64,000 bases of DNA from Rhizobiales bacterium Y(2018). GTDB taxonomy: Bacteria > Pseudomonadota > Alphaproteobacteria > Rhizobiales > Aestuariivirgaceae. This document shows positions 27,941 through 37,750 of the stretch, piece by piece. A model generated the notes under the pieces. That model was not told the DNA's origin. It made no database searches and saw only the letters and a list, made by a program, of their open reading frames with translations. Each line of letters starts with the position of its first letter. Position 1 is the stretch's first letter. The translations under genes and the position numbers were made by a program. Location: the NCBI GenBank assembly GCA_005502925.1, contig SCPD01000021.1, positions 1-64,000 of the forward strand, in the 5' to 3' direction.

Positions 27941-28741
27941 GTGGGGGTGGAACAGCCAGACGCGGCGCCGCGGAAGTCCGAATTCGTCATCGAGGCGACG
28001 GATATCGTCAAGCGCTACGGCCATGTGCAGGCTCTGGGCGGTGCCAGCCTCCAGGTCCGCCCGGGTGAGGTCCTGGCTTTGGTCGGCGACAATGGCGCCG
28101 GCAAGTCCACCCTCGCCAAGATCATCTGCGGCGCCGTCGTCCCCGATTCCGGCACGTTGGCTTTCTGGGGCGAGCCGACCACCGTCACCTCCATCCGCCA
28201 CGCCCAGGAGCTCGGCGTCGAGACGGTCTACCAGGATCTGGCGCTGGCGCCCGATCTGACCGTCGCCGAAAACATGTTTCTCGGCCGCGAGCCGATCAAT
28301 CCCGGCTGGTTCGGCGGCCATCCGGCGCGCCTCGACCGCCGCCACATGCGCGCCAAGGCGGAAGAAGCGCTGCGCGGCATCGGCATCAGCACCCTCACCA
28401 GCGTCGACCGCACCGTGCGCGATCTCTCCGGCGGCCAGCGCCAGGCGATCGCCGTGGCGCGCGCCGTGATGTGGGCCAAGGCGGCGATCATCATGGACGA
28501 GCCGACCGCCGCCCTCGGCACCAGGCAGACCGGCATCGTCTATGACTCGATCCGCTCCGCCGCGACGCGCGGCCTCGCCGTCATCGTGATCTCGCATGAC
28601 ATTCCGAAGATGCTGAGCCTCGCCGACCGGATCGCCATTATGCGCCAGGGCCGCACCATATCGAACACCGAGGCCCGCCAGATGACGCTCACCGATGTCG
28701 TCACCATCATGCTCGGCGGCAAGGCGACGGAGGCGGCATGA
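27941..28741 (+). CDS. sugar ABC transporter ATP-binding protein (FrcA-like)
   Basis: A 266-residue single-domain ATPase; Walker A GDNGAGKST, signature LSGGQRQ and Walker B IIMDEPTAALG are intact. A single nucleotide-binding domain, not the tandem domain of RbsA/XylG, matches FrcA of the rhizobial fructose importer. The GTG at 27941 is used, with AGGGA about ten bases upstream; there is a second GTG two codons on. Its ATGA overlaps the permease gene. It energises the importer formed with the two following genes. Confidence 0.92.
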   Translation: MGVEQPDAAPRKSEFVIEATDIVKRYGHVQALGGASLQVRPGEVLALVGDNGAGKSTLAKIICGAVVPDSGTLAFWGEPTTVTSIRHAQELGVETVYQDLALAPDLTVAENMFLGREPINPGWFGGHPARLDRRHMRAKAEEALRGIGISTLTSVDRTVRDLSGGQRQAIAVARAVMWAKAAIIMDEPTAALGTRQTGIVYDSIRSAATRGLAVIVISHDIPKMLSLADRIAIMRQGRTISNTEARQMTLTDVVTIMLGGKATEAA

Positions 28742-29793
28742 GCGAGATGACGCAGAACTCCCCTCCTCCGCCGGCGCTGCCCGGCGCCGTCCGGCGCTTC
28801 CTGACCTCCTCGCGCTCGACACCCGTCGGCATGGCGCTCATCGTCATCGCCTTGATCATCATCTTCGGCGTGCTCTCACCCAATGGCGCCTTCTTCCGCG
28901 TCAGCAACCTCACCACCATCGTTCTCAATGCCTCGGTGACGATGCTGCTGGCCGTCGGCGTCACCATGATCCTCGCCGCCGGCGAGCTCGATCTGTCGAT
29001 CGGCGCCAATGTCGTGCTTTCTTCCGTCGTCGCGGCGAAGACCCTCGTCGCTTTGTCCGGCAGCTATGACGAGGTGCGCATCGGCGAATATCCGCATCTC
29101 GTGCCGGCGCTGGTGGCCGCCATCCTCGCCGGCATCGCGACGGGCGCCGCCTTCGGCGCGGTGAACGGCCTGCTCGTCACCCGCCTGCGCATCAATTCCT
29201 TCATCGTGACGCTGGGCACGCTCGGCATCGGCACGGGCCTCGCTTACGTGATCACCAACGGCACCAACGTGCCCTTCGTGCCGCGCGTCATCCAGACCGA
29301 ATTCGGCATCCAGAAGCTGTTTGGCGTCGTTCCCTATCCGACGATCATCGTCCTCACTCTGTCTTTCATTTTGTGGTACGTGCTCCGCGTCACCCGCTTC
29401 GGCCTGCATACGCTGGCGATCGGCTCATCGCGCGAAGCGGCCGAGCGCGCAGGCATCCGCTCGGCCCGTCACATCTTCAAGCTGTTCGTCCTGGTCGGCG
29501 CCCTTGCCGGCGTGGCCGCCGCGCTCGATCTGGCGCGTTTCGCCACCACCAATATCGGCGGCCACCAGACCACCGCCCTCGCCGCCATCGCCGCCGTCGT
29601 CATCGGCGGCACCAGCCTGTTCGGCGGACGCGCCACCATCGCCGGTTCCATGGTCGCCTCGCTCATTCCGGTGGTGCTCGGCACCGGCCTTGTGATCCTC
29701 GGCGTACCGTCCTTCTACCAGCTCATCGTCGTCGGCGTGATCCTGATTATCGCCGTCTATATCGATCAGCAGCGGCGGGACAAACTGAACTAG
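28738..29793 (+). CDS. sugar ABC transporter permease (FrcC/RbsC-like)
   Basis: A 351-residue inner-membrane protein with about ten hydrophobic helices and typical BPD_transp_2 stretches: AAGELDLSIGANVVLSS near residue 80, VTLGTLGIGTGLAY near 155 and AAIAAVVIGGTSLFGGR near 280. It overlaps the ATPase gene by four bases and precedes the binding-protein gene by 70 bases. Confidence 0.93.
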   Translation: MSEMTQNSPPPPALPGAVRRFLTSSRSTPVGMALIVIALIIIFGVLSPNGAFFRVSNLTTIVLNASVTMLLAVGVTMILAAGELDLSIGANVVLSSVVAAKTLVALSGSYDEVRIGEYPHLVPALVAAILAGIATGAAFGAVNGLLVTRLRINSFIVTLGTLGIGTGLAYVITNGTNVPFVPRVIQTEFGIQKLFGVVPYPTIIVLTLSFILWYVLRVTRFGLHTLAIGSSREAAERAGIRSARHIFKLFVLVGALAGVAAALDLARFATTNIGGHQTTALAAIAAVVIGGTSLFGGRATIAGSMVASLIPVVLGTGLVILGVPSFYQLIVVGVILIIAVYIDQQRRDKLN

Positions 29794-29863
29794 CGGAGCC
29801 GGAAGCCGTGACGCCCGGCCGGTCCCCGTGATGCAAAGGCGTTGAAACAGGGAGGTTAGACAG

Positions 29864-30838
29864 ATGACTATGAAGATGAAGTGCCTTGCTCTTGCCTTTG
29901 GCCTCTCGACAGCTCTGGCGTCGGGATCGGCCTTCGCCGCGGGCGAGAAGATCGAATTCGTCGCCGGCATCGTCGGCATTCCGTTCTACACATCGATGGA
30001 ATGCGGCGCGCGCGATGCCGCCAAGGAGCTCGGCGTCGAGCTGAACTGGGCCGGCCCGCCGCAATGGGACCTCGCTTTGCAGATGCCGATCCTGCAGGCC
30101 TCGATCGAGCGCGGGCCGAACGGTCTGATCCTCGCGCCCACCGATCCCAATGCGCTCGTCAGCATCGTCGAGGATCTCGTGACCAACAAGAAGATCCCGG
30201 TGGTGACCGTCGACGGCAGCCTGTCGAAGCCGGTCGACCTGCAGAATATCCGTACCGACAACATTGCCGCCGGCGGTCTCGCCGCCGAAGCCATGGCGAA
30301 GTCGATCGGCGGCGCCGGCACCGTCCTCGTCGTCGGCCTCGACCCGGGCGTCACCGGCAATGAGGAGCGTGTTTCGGGCTTCACCAAGGTGCTCAAGGAG
30401 AAATATCCGGACATCAAGGTGCTGCCGACCGAATATCCGGGCACCGACCAGAACAAGGCCGCCGAGATCGTCTCGGCCGCGCTGCAGGCCAATCCGGATC
30501 TGAAAGGCATCTACACCACGCATTCCAATGCCGCCGTCGGCACATCATCTGCGGTTATCGGCGCCGGCCAGCAAGGCAAGGTGAAGATCATCGCCTATGA
30601 TGCCGATCCCGGTCAGGTGCGAGACCTCAAGGCCGGCGTCTATGACGCCCTCGTCGTCCAGTCGCCTTATCTCGAGGGCTACGACTCCGTCACGCTGGTG
30701 ACCAAGATCCTGCGCGGTGAGATCGATCCGGCCAAGCTCGAAGATGTCACCCATCCGCCGATGGTCGTCGCCACGCGCGAGAATATCGACGCACCGGAGG
30801 TCAAGAAGAACCTCTATGTCGATGCTTGCTCGAATTAA
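29864..30838 (+). CDS. sugar-type substrate-binding protein (RbsB/FrcB family)
   Basis: A 324-residue periplasmic protein with a signal peptide (MTMKMKCLALAFGLSTALASGSAFAAG) and the Peripla_BP_4 fold: AGIVGIPFYTSMECGARDAA, then GLILAPTDPNAL and VVTVDGSLSK. It should pick up the cluster's substrate and deliver it to the permease. The D-ribose or fructose class is inferred from the fold; pocket residues do not allow a ligand call. GGGAGG lies before the ATG. It is the third gene of the transporter operon. Confidence 0.93.
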   Translation: MTMKMKCLALAFGLSTALASGSAFAAGEKIEFVAGIVGIPFYTSMECGARDAAKELGVELNWAGPPQWDLALQMPILQASIERGPNGLILAPTDPNALVSIVEDLVTNKKIPVVTVDGSLSKPVDLQNIRTDNIAAGGLAAEAMAKSIGGAGTVLVVGLDPGVTGNEERVSGFTKVLKEKYPDIKVLPTEYPGTDQNKAAEIVSAALQANPDLKGIYTTHSNAAVGTSSAVIGAGQQGKVKIIAYDADPGQVRDLKAGVYDALVVQSPYLEGYDSVTLVTKILRGEIDPAKLEDVTHPPMVVATRENIDAPEVKKNLYVDACSN

Positions 30839-30852
30839 TCTGTGACAAAGAC

Positions 30853-30878
30853 GCCGGCGGGTTCACTCGTCCGCCGGC
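30853..30878 (+). repeat. intercistronic stem-loop after the binding-protein gene
   Basis: GCCGGCGG at 30853-30860 pairs perfectly with CCGCCGGC at 30871-30878 around a ten-base loop. It lies 14 bases after the stop of the binding-protein gene and before the SDR. Such stems often protect the upstream message and raise expression of the binding protein; no T tract follows, so read-through is expected. Confidence 0.6.
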
Positions 30879-30904
30879 GCCGCATCATCGAGGTGAGTTT
30901 CATC

Positions 30905-31699
30905 ATGCCCGCTCAACAGGACCGCGTCGCCATCGTCACCGGTGCCGGCACCGGCATCGGCCAGGCCATCGCTTTGGCACTCGCCGAGACAGGCCATCGC
31001 GTCGTCATCACCGGCAGGCGCGCCGAACCTTTGCAGGACACGGTCGCCCGTGCGCCACAGCCCGGCCGGATCGTCGCCATGGCCGGCGACATCACCGATG
31101 CGGCCGATCGCGCCCGCATCACCGCCGACACGATCCGCCAATGCGGCCGCATCGATATCCTCGTGAACAATGCCGGGGTCTCGTCGATCGCGCCGCTGCT
31201 GTCTGCGACCGAAGCGGAATGGCGCCGTGTCATGGCGACCAATGTCGATGCCGCCTTTTTCATGGCGCAGGCCGTGCTGCCTTCCATGCGCGAGCGCCAA
31301 TGGGGCCGCATCGTCAATATCGGCTCGGTCTATGGCGTGCTCGGGCTGAACGCCGCCCTCTACGAGACCTTCACCGAGGACCCGCAATATGGGCCCAAGC
31401 GCCAGCCCGCTTATCACACCTCCAAAGGCGCCATGCTCAATCTGACCCGCGACCTCGCCATCGCCGTCGCCAGATGGAAGGTGACCGTCAATACCGTCAG
31501 CCCCGGCATGATCATCACCGACCAGTCGCGTGGACTCCTCTCCGACGAGGTCAAACGCAAATTGCCGGAGATGACGCCGCTCGGCCGGTTCGGCGAGCCG
31601 ATGGAGATCGCTTATGCGGTCCGCTTCCTTGCCTCCGATGAAGCTGCCTTCATCACTGGCGAGGAGCTGCGCGTCGATGGTGGCTGGACGATTTGGTAG
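30905..31699 (+). CDS. SDR family oxidoreductase (second)
   Basis: A 264-residue classical SDR with cofactor motif VTGAGTGIGQA, NNAG near residue 87, and catalytic Ser and Tyr-x-x-x-Lys (IGSVYG... then AYHTSKGAM). A ten-residue insertion (ETFTEDPQYGPKRQ) lies between Ser and Tyr. The Arg in TGRRAEP after the second strand favours NADP. The ATG at 30905 is chosen because GGTGAG precedes it; a GTG at 30842 would add 21 residues and read through the stem-loop. It ends the transporter operon. Confidence 0.9.
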   Translation: MPAQQDRVAIVTGAGTGIGQAIALALAETGHRVVITGRRAEPLQDTVARAPQPGRIVAMAGDITDAADRARITADTIRQCGRIDILVNNAGVSSIAPLLSATEAEWRRVMATNVDAAFFMAQAVLPSMRERQWGRIVNIGSVYGVLGLNAALYETFTEDPQYGPKRQPAYHTSKGAMLNLTRDLAIAVARWKVTVNTVSPGMIITDQSRGLLSDEVKRKLPEMTPLGRFGEPMEIAYAVRFLASDEAAFITGEELRVDGGWTIW

Positions 31700-31715
31700 G
31701 TCGCGGCGTGAACGA

Positions 31716-32879
31716 TCAGGCGGGTTCGTCCTCCTGGATCTTCTGCCGGACCGTCATCGCCGCCCGCAGCACCGCCTCGACGCGCGGATTCTGCTCCATG
31801 AATTTGACCACATCGGCGGCGTCGAGCACGAGGAGCTCTGACGTACGCCGCGCGATCACCGTCGCCGTCCGCTTGACCCGGCCCAGCACCGCGACCTCGC
31901 CGAAGAAGTCGCCCTCCAGGAGCGTGACCGACTGGCGTGGCAGCACCACCTCCACCTCGCCCGACGCGATGAAATACATGCTGTCGCCTTCATCGCCCTT
32001 GCGGATGACGATCGTGTTGGGCGGAAATTTGCGCGCCCTGAGCAGGCTGACGAGCTCGGCCAGCGCGGCGCCGTCGAGACCGGTGAAGGCCGGCACCCGT
32101 GCCACCATGCCGTAATTGACGATGAAATCGCGCCGGCGGATTTCCGCCAGGAAGCCGGTGGCGATGATGGCGACCGGCAAAGCGAAGAAGATGAGCCCGC
32201 CCAGCATCACGAAGCCGGTGAATAATTTGCCCCAGGGCGTGATCGGAACCACATCGCCATAACCCACGGTCACCACGGTGACGACCGCCCAATACATGGC
32301 GGCGGGAATGCTGCCGAATTTGGTCGGCTGCACATCACGCTCGATCAGATACATGCCGGTCGCCGCGACCAGGAGCAGCCCCAGCCCGATGAGGCCCGCC
32401 GCCATCAGCGGGCGCCATTCATTGGTGAGCACCCTGCCGACCGTGGCGAGCGCCGGCGAATAGCGGGCCAGGCGGAAGAAGCGCAGAACCTGGAAAATGA
32501 GCATGGCGCCGAACGCCTGCGGCGTCAGCGCCAGCAAGAAGAGCGGGACGAGTCCGGCCGCGTCGAGCAGCATCAGCGGGCTCGTCATGTAAGCAATCAG
32601 GCCGCGCCCCTTCGCCCCGCCGAAGACCGGATGCTCGGGCGCCGTCCACAGACGTGCCGCATATTCGAGGAGGAAGAACAGGCCGCAGGCGAATTCTCCC
32701 AGGCGCAGCGCCCACAAGCTGCCGGGATCGAGCCCAGGAACCGTCGAGCTGACGGCGCCCGCCACGCTGGCCAGAATGATCAGGATCGATGCGCGTTCGA
32801 ACCACAGCGCCGGCCCGTCGCGTTTGATGCCGGGCTCGATGATCTCATACGCCCTGCGCCGGGCCGAGACCGGGGCCAT
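31716..32879 (-). CDS. cyclic-nucleotide-gated potassium channel
   Basis: A 387-residue inner-membrane channel: six hydrophobic helices, a pore with selectivity filter TVGYGD (residues 204-209), and a cytoplasmic cNMP-binding domain (about 265-375) with the phosphate-binding cassette FFGEVAVL...RTATV. The layout is that of MloK1 of Mesorhizobium. The S4-like helix FQVLRFFRLARY has several arginines, so some voltage sensing is possible. Its stop lies 16 bases from the SDR, tail to tail. Its upstream neighbour alaS ends 61 bases away in the same direction. Confidence 0.9.
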   Translation of the reverse strand: MAPVSARRRAYEIIEPGIKRDGPALWFERASILIILASVAGAVSSTVPGLDPGSLWALRLGEFACGLFFLLEYAARLWTAPEHPVFGGAKGRGLIAYMTSPLMLLDAAGLVPLFLLALTPQAFGAMLIFQVLRFFRLARYSPALATVGRVLTNEWRPLMAAGLIGLGLLLVAATGMYLIERDVQPTKFGSIPAAMYWAVVTVVTVGYGDVVPITPWGKLFTGFVMLGGLIFFALPVAIIATGFLAEIRRRDFIVNYGMVARVPAFTGLDGAALAELVSLLRARKFPPNTIVIRKGDEGDSMYFIASGEVEVVLPRQSVTLLEGDFFGEVAVLGRVKRTATVIARRTSELLVLDAADVVKFMEQNPRVEAVLRAAMTVRQKIQEDEPA

Positions 32880-32940
32880 GGTCGTGTCCTTTCGGCCGAG
32901 ACTTCAAATCTCGGCCGAATTGATCATACATCGAAAAGGA

Positions 32941-35598
32941 TCAGGCCGCGACGGCGTTCCGGATGGCCTCGAGCGCGGCCTCGGCCTTCGACGCATCGGG
33001 GCCGCCGGCCTGCGCCATGTCGGGACGTCCGCCACCGCCTTTGCCGCCCAGGACTTCCGAGCCGATGCGCACCAGATCGACGGCGTTGAAACGCTTGGTC
33101 AGATCGTCGGTGACCCCGACGATGAGTCCGGCCCTGCCCTCGTCATTGAGGCCGACCAGCGCCACGACGCCCGAGCCGAGCTTGGCCTTGCCGTCATCGA
33201 CGAGGCCTTTCATGTCCTTGGGATTGATGCCCTTGATCACCCGCGCCATCAGCTTGACGCCGCCGGCTTCGGTGATGCCGTCATCGCCCTTGGCCGCGCC
33301 GCCGCCGAGCGCCAGCTGCTTCTTGGCTTCGGCAAGCTCGCGCTCGAGCTTCTTGCGCTCGTCCATGAGTATTTCGATACGCTGCACCACATCGGCCGGC
33401 GTGACCCGCAGCGCCGAGGCCGCCGCATGGATGCGCTTGTCCTGGGTGTCGAGATACCGCCTGGCCGCTTCGCCGGCGAGCGCCTCGATACGGCGCACGC
33501 CCGCCGCGGAAGCACTTTCCGAGATGACCTTGATCAGGCCGATATCGCCGGTGCGCACCGCATGGGTGCCGCCGCACAATTCGAGCGAATAGATGCGGCG
33601 ATTGCCGTCTGGCCGCATGCCCATCGACACGACGCGAACCTCATCGCCATATTTCTCGCCGAACAGCGCCATGGCGCCTTCCGCGATCGCCTCGTCGACG
33701 CTCATCAGCCGCGTCGTCACCGCATCGTTCTGCAGCACGATCGCATTCGCCATCGCCTCGACCTGGGCGATCTCTTCCGCCGTCATCGCCTTATTGTGCG
33801 AGTAGTCGAAACGCAGGCGATCCGGCTCGACGAGCGAGCCCTTCTGCGCCACATGCGAGCCCAGCGTCTCGCGCAGCGCCTCATGCAGGAGATGCGTCGC
33901 CGAATGATGCTGGCGGTTGCCGGAACGGCGCGCATGGTCGACATCGAGTTCGACCGCGTCGCCGGCCTTGAACTGGCCCTTCTCGACCACGCCCTGATGG
34001 ATGAAGAGATCGCCGACGCGCTTCTGCGTGTCGGTGACGCGGAACAGCGCGCCGGTCGCGGTGCGGATCACGCCATGATCGCCGGTCTGGCCGCCCGATT
34101 CGCCATAGAACGGCGTCTGGTTGACGATGATCGCACCCTTAGCCCCGGACCTGAGCTCGGATATCTCCTTGCCCTCGGCAATGATCGTCTTGATCACGCC
34201 TTCCGCCTGCTCGGTGTCGTAGCCGAGGAATTCCGTCGCCCCGGCGCGCTCGCGGATGTCGAACCAGATCGTGTCGGTCTTGGCCTCGCCCGTGCCTTTC
34301 CACGCCTGGCGTGCATCCTCGCGCTGCTTCGCCATCGCCTTGTCGAAGGCTTGCGTGTCGACCGCGATGCCGCGCGGCTTGAGCGCATCCTGCGTCAGGT
34401 CGAGCGGGAAGCCATAAGTGTCATAGAGCTTGAACGCGGTATCGCCTGAAAACACATGACCTTTGTCGAGTGCCGCCGATTCCTCATCGAGAATGCGCAA
34501 GCCCCGCTCCAGCGTCTTGCGGAAACGCGACTCTTCGAGCTTGAGCGTCTCTTCGATCAGCGCCTCGGCACGGCCGAGCTCGGGGTAAGCGCCGCCCATC
34601 TCGCGCACCAGCGCCGGCACCAGTTTCCACATCAAGGGTTCCTTGACGCCCAGCAATTCGGCATGGCGCATGGCGCGCCGCATGATACGGCGGAGCACAT
34701 AGCCGCGGCCTTCATTGGACGGCAGAACACCGTCGGCGATGAGGAAGGAGGACGCGCGCAGGTGATCGGCGATCACCCGGTTCGACGCCTTGTATTTGCC
34801 GTCCGCCGGCACATTCGTCTCCTCAACGATCGCCGCGATCAGCGAGCGGAACAGGTCGGTCTCGTAATTGTCGTGCGTGCCCTGCAGCACCGCCGAGATG
34901 CGCTCGAGCCCCATGCCGGTGTCGATCGAAGGGCGCGGCAGATTGATGCGCTCCTCCTTCGTCACCTGCTCGTACTGCATGAAGACGAGATTCCAGATCT
35001 CGATGAAGCGATCGCCATCGGCATCCGCCGAGCCCGGAGGTCCGCCCGGGATCTTGTCGCCATGATCGAAGAAGATCTCCGAGCACGGGCCACAGGGGCC
35101 GGTATCGCCCATCGCCCAGAAATTGTCCGAGGTGGGGATGCGGATGATGCGGCTCTCGGGCAGGCCGGCGATCTTCTTCCACAGACCGAAGGCTTCGTCG
35201 TCCTCCGAATAGACGGTGACGGTCAGCCTGTCCTTGAGGAGGCCGTAATCCTTGGTGACCAGCGTCCAGGCCCATTCGATCGCGTCCGGCTTGAAATAAT
35301 CGCCGAAGGAGAAGTTGCCGAGCATCTCGAAGAAGGTGTGATGGCGCGCCGTATAGCCGACATTGTCGAGGTCGTTGTGCTTGCCACCGGCGCGCACGCA
35401 TTTCTGCGCCGTGGTGGCGCGGCTATAGGGACGCTTCTCGGCGCCGGTGAAGACATTCTTGAACTGCACCATGCCCGAATTGGCGAACATCAGCGTCGGG
35501 TCATTGCGCGGCACGAGTGGCGAGGAGGCCACGACCTCATGCCCCTGCTTCCGGAAGAAATCGAGGAAGGTGGAGCGGATCTGCGCAAGGCCGGTCAT
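32941..35598 (-). CDS. alaS: alanyl-tRNA synthetase
   Basis: Charges tRNA-Ala and edits mischarged Ser or Gly. The 885-residue protein has the class II core at the N terminus ([16 protein letters not shown]...), the editing site [11 protein letters not shown] and [13 protein letters not shown], and a C-terminal C-Ala/DHHA1 domain. Length and order are standard. It follows recA on the same strand; a recA-alaS order is usual in Hyphomicrobiales. A recA terminator and a repeat-rich gap of 375 bases separate the two, so alaS likely has its own promoter. The Shine-Dalgarno is weak. Confidence 0.98.
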   Translation of the reverse strand: MTGLAQIRSTFLDFFRKQGHEVVASSPLVPRNDPTLMFANSGMVQFKNVFTGAEKRPYSRATTAQKCVRAGGKHNDLDNVGYTARHHTFFEMLGNFSFGDYFKPDAIEWAWTLVTKDYGLLKDRLTVTVYSEDDEAFGLWKKIAGLPESRIIRIPTSDNFWAMGDTGPCGPCSEIFFDHGDKIPGGPPGSADADGDRFIEIWNLVFMQYEQVTKEERINLPRPSIDTGMGLERISAVLQGTHDNYETDLFRSLIAAIVEETNVPADGKYKASNRVIADHLRASSFLIADGVLPSNEGRGYVLRRIMRRAMRHAELLGVKEPLMWKLVPALVREMGGAYPELGRAEALIEETLKLEESRFRKTLERGLRILDEESAALDKGHVFSGDTAFKLYDTYGFPLDLTQDALKPRGIAVDTQAFDKAMAKQREDARQAWKGTGEAKTDTIWFDIRERAGATEFLGYDTEQAEGVIKTIIAEGKEISELRSGAKGAIIVNQTPFYGESGGQTGDHGVIRTATGALFRVTDTQKRVGDLFIHQGVVEKGQFKAGDAVELDVDHARRSGNRQHHSATHLLHEALRETLGSHVAQKGSLVEPDRLRFDYSHNKAMTAEEIAQVEAMANAIVLQNDAVTTRLMSVDEAIAEGAMALFGEKYGDEVRVVSMGMRPDGNRRIYSLELCGGTHAVRTGDIGLIKVISESASAAGVRRIEALAGEAARRYLDTQDKRIHAAASALRVTPADVVQRIEILMDERKKLERELAEAKKQLALGGGAAKGDDGITEAGGVKLMARVIKGINPKDMKGLVDDGKAKLGSGVVALVGLNDEGRAGLIVGVTDDLTKRFNAVDLVRIGSEVLGGKGGGGRPDMAQAGGPDASKAEAALEAIRNAVAA

Positions 35599-35675
35599 GA
35601 GAATAGGTCCAGGTTGAATTGGGGTGCGCTGTTTTAAGGATTGCGCGCCGCCCTGTCTACCGAGACATCGCCCTA

Positions 35676-35786
35676 GCGCGTGATCGGGAGAAGTGGATGC
35701 CGGTTTTCCGTCCGATCACGCGCCAAACTTAAGATTCCGATCACGTTTATCAATTCAGGTCGAACCGACCTGAATTGATCGTGATC
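35676..35786. repeat. palindromic repeats upstream of alaS
   Basis: Two units sit side by side. First, GCGCGTGATCGG (35676-35687) pairs with CCGATCACGCGC (35712-35723), a perfect 12-bp stem around GGAGAAGT...GGTTTTC-like sequence. Second, TCAATTCAGGTCG-AAC-CGACCTGAATTGA (35750-35778) is a perfect 13-bp hairpin enclosed by GATCACG/CGTGATC (35739-35786). The first unit is a member of the family also found at 35910-35958 and 62604-62648. Confidence 0.85.
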
Positions 35787-35816
35787 TAGGTCTGATTTTG
35801 AAGGATGATTACGCCG

Positions 35817-35848
35817 AAAAGGCGCCCTCCCGGGGCAAGGAGGACGCC
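35817..35848 (-). terminator. recA terminator
   Basis: On the minus strand GGCGTCCTCC (35848-35839) pairs with GGAGGGCGCC (35830-35821) with one mismatch, followed at once by TTTT. It lies about 125 bases past the recA stop. A further perfect hairpin GGTGTGA-GGC-TCACACC is at 35852-35868. Confidence 0.7.
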
Positions 35849-35909
35849 ATCGGTGTGAGGCTCACACCAGTAACCGGCCTGGGGATGTGAGGGGGAGGCC
35901 GGAAGTCCA

Positions 35910-35958
35910 GCGCATGATCCGGGAAAGTGGGCTGCAGTTTTCCGAAAAGACCATGCGC
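35910..35958. repeat. GCGCATGATC palindromic repeat
   Basis: GCGCATGATC (35910-35919) pairs imperfectly with GACCATGCGC (35949-35958), enclosing GGGAAAGTGGGCTGCAG and TTTTCCG. It is the second member in this window of a common rhizobial intergenic palindrome, here 16 bases from the recA stop codon. Confidence 0.75.
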
Positions 35959-35973
35959 CAAAGTTAACGGATC

Positions 35974-37035
<1,062 letters not shown>

Positions 37036-37102
37036 CGTCGCGCTCCTTATTTCACAAGGGTTACGCCGGTGCAAATGAGTCTCGGACAGCGGCGATGTCC
37101 GC

Positions 37103-37131
37103 AATATGTACATTTTTTGTTCTCATGGCAA
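37103..37131 (-). promoter_or_regulatory. recA promoter overlapped by a LexA-like box
   Basis: On the minus strand TTGCCA (37131-37126) and CATATT (37108-37103) are 17 bases apart, about 70 bases before the recA start. The spacer holds, on the plus strand, GTAC-N7-GTTC (37108-37122), one base off the alphaproteobacterial LexA consensus GTTC-N7-GTTC. LexA bound here would block RNA polymerase. Confidence 0.6.
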
Positions 37132-37179
37132 GCCTTTCTTTAAAGCTTTGATTTTTATTGTTCTTATTTACGAAAGGCA

Positions 37180-37194
37180 GAACTTGATGAGAAC
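37180..37194 (-). promoter_or_regulatory. LexA (SOS) box upstream of recA
   Basis: GAAC-TTGATGA-GAAC is an exact match to the GAAC-N7-GAAC (GTTC-N7-GTTC) SOS box of Rhizobiales, 145 bases before the recA start and 58 bases beyond the second, overlapping box. Confidence 0.75.
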
Positions 37195-37750
37195 GAATAT
37201 GGAATCGAACGGAAATCCGCGATGGCGCGGCTGAACGGCAAGGCGACAAGCGGTTAAGGCCAGCTCCCCGCCCGAGCGAACACTATCCGCCCGGGACGCC
37301 CGCCCCATTCTTTATACTGGACGGTCGTACAAGAACATACCAAGAATCACTTGGACGCCTTTCCTCTAGCCAAAGAAACATAGCTGGAACGGCAACGCTC
37401 GAAATCCGAATAAATTGACCAGGAGATCAAAGCCAAATCCCCGAGAGGCCACACAAACAAAACCTCACACGATCTAAAGGAATGAAGTAAAACCACAAAA
37501 CCGATATTTATCAGATTTATTGACGATTATATTTGCCGACCCATCGACAAAAACGAACATCATGACCTGGCTGGGATAGCGGATACATGGTCCGTCCCAA
37601 ATCCGCACAGTACCCGGCATTTGCCGGGGCCCCGGGACCGGGTCCACCCGGCTTTATGACTTCTGTTCATGAAAGGTGTCCTGAAGCCGCAGCGTACTTC
37701 CGGCTCCCCGGCACATGCTCTAGAAGAATGCGCCTCACTTGGAGCGCATG
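37195..37750. other. non-coding gap between recA and the aldehyde dehydrogenase
   Basis: No convincing gene was found. The middle (about 37320-37560) is clearly richer in A and T than the rest of the window. Near the right end two hairpins follow each other: CCCGGC-ATTT-GCCGGG at 37613-37628 and CCGGG-TCCA-CCCGG at 37638-37651, the latter followed by CTTTAT on the plus strand, a weak terminator-like pattern. A small RNA on the plus strand is possible, but no clear promoter supports it. Confidence 0.5.

Noticed and set aside
37600-37670. tRNA or SRP RNA gene
   Set aside because: The GC-rich hairpins do not form a cloverleaf and carry no T-loop or SRP consensus.
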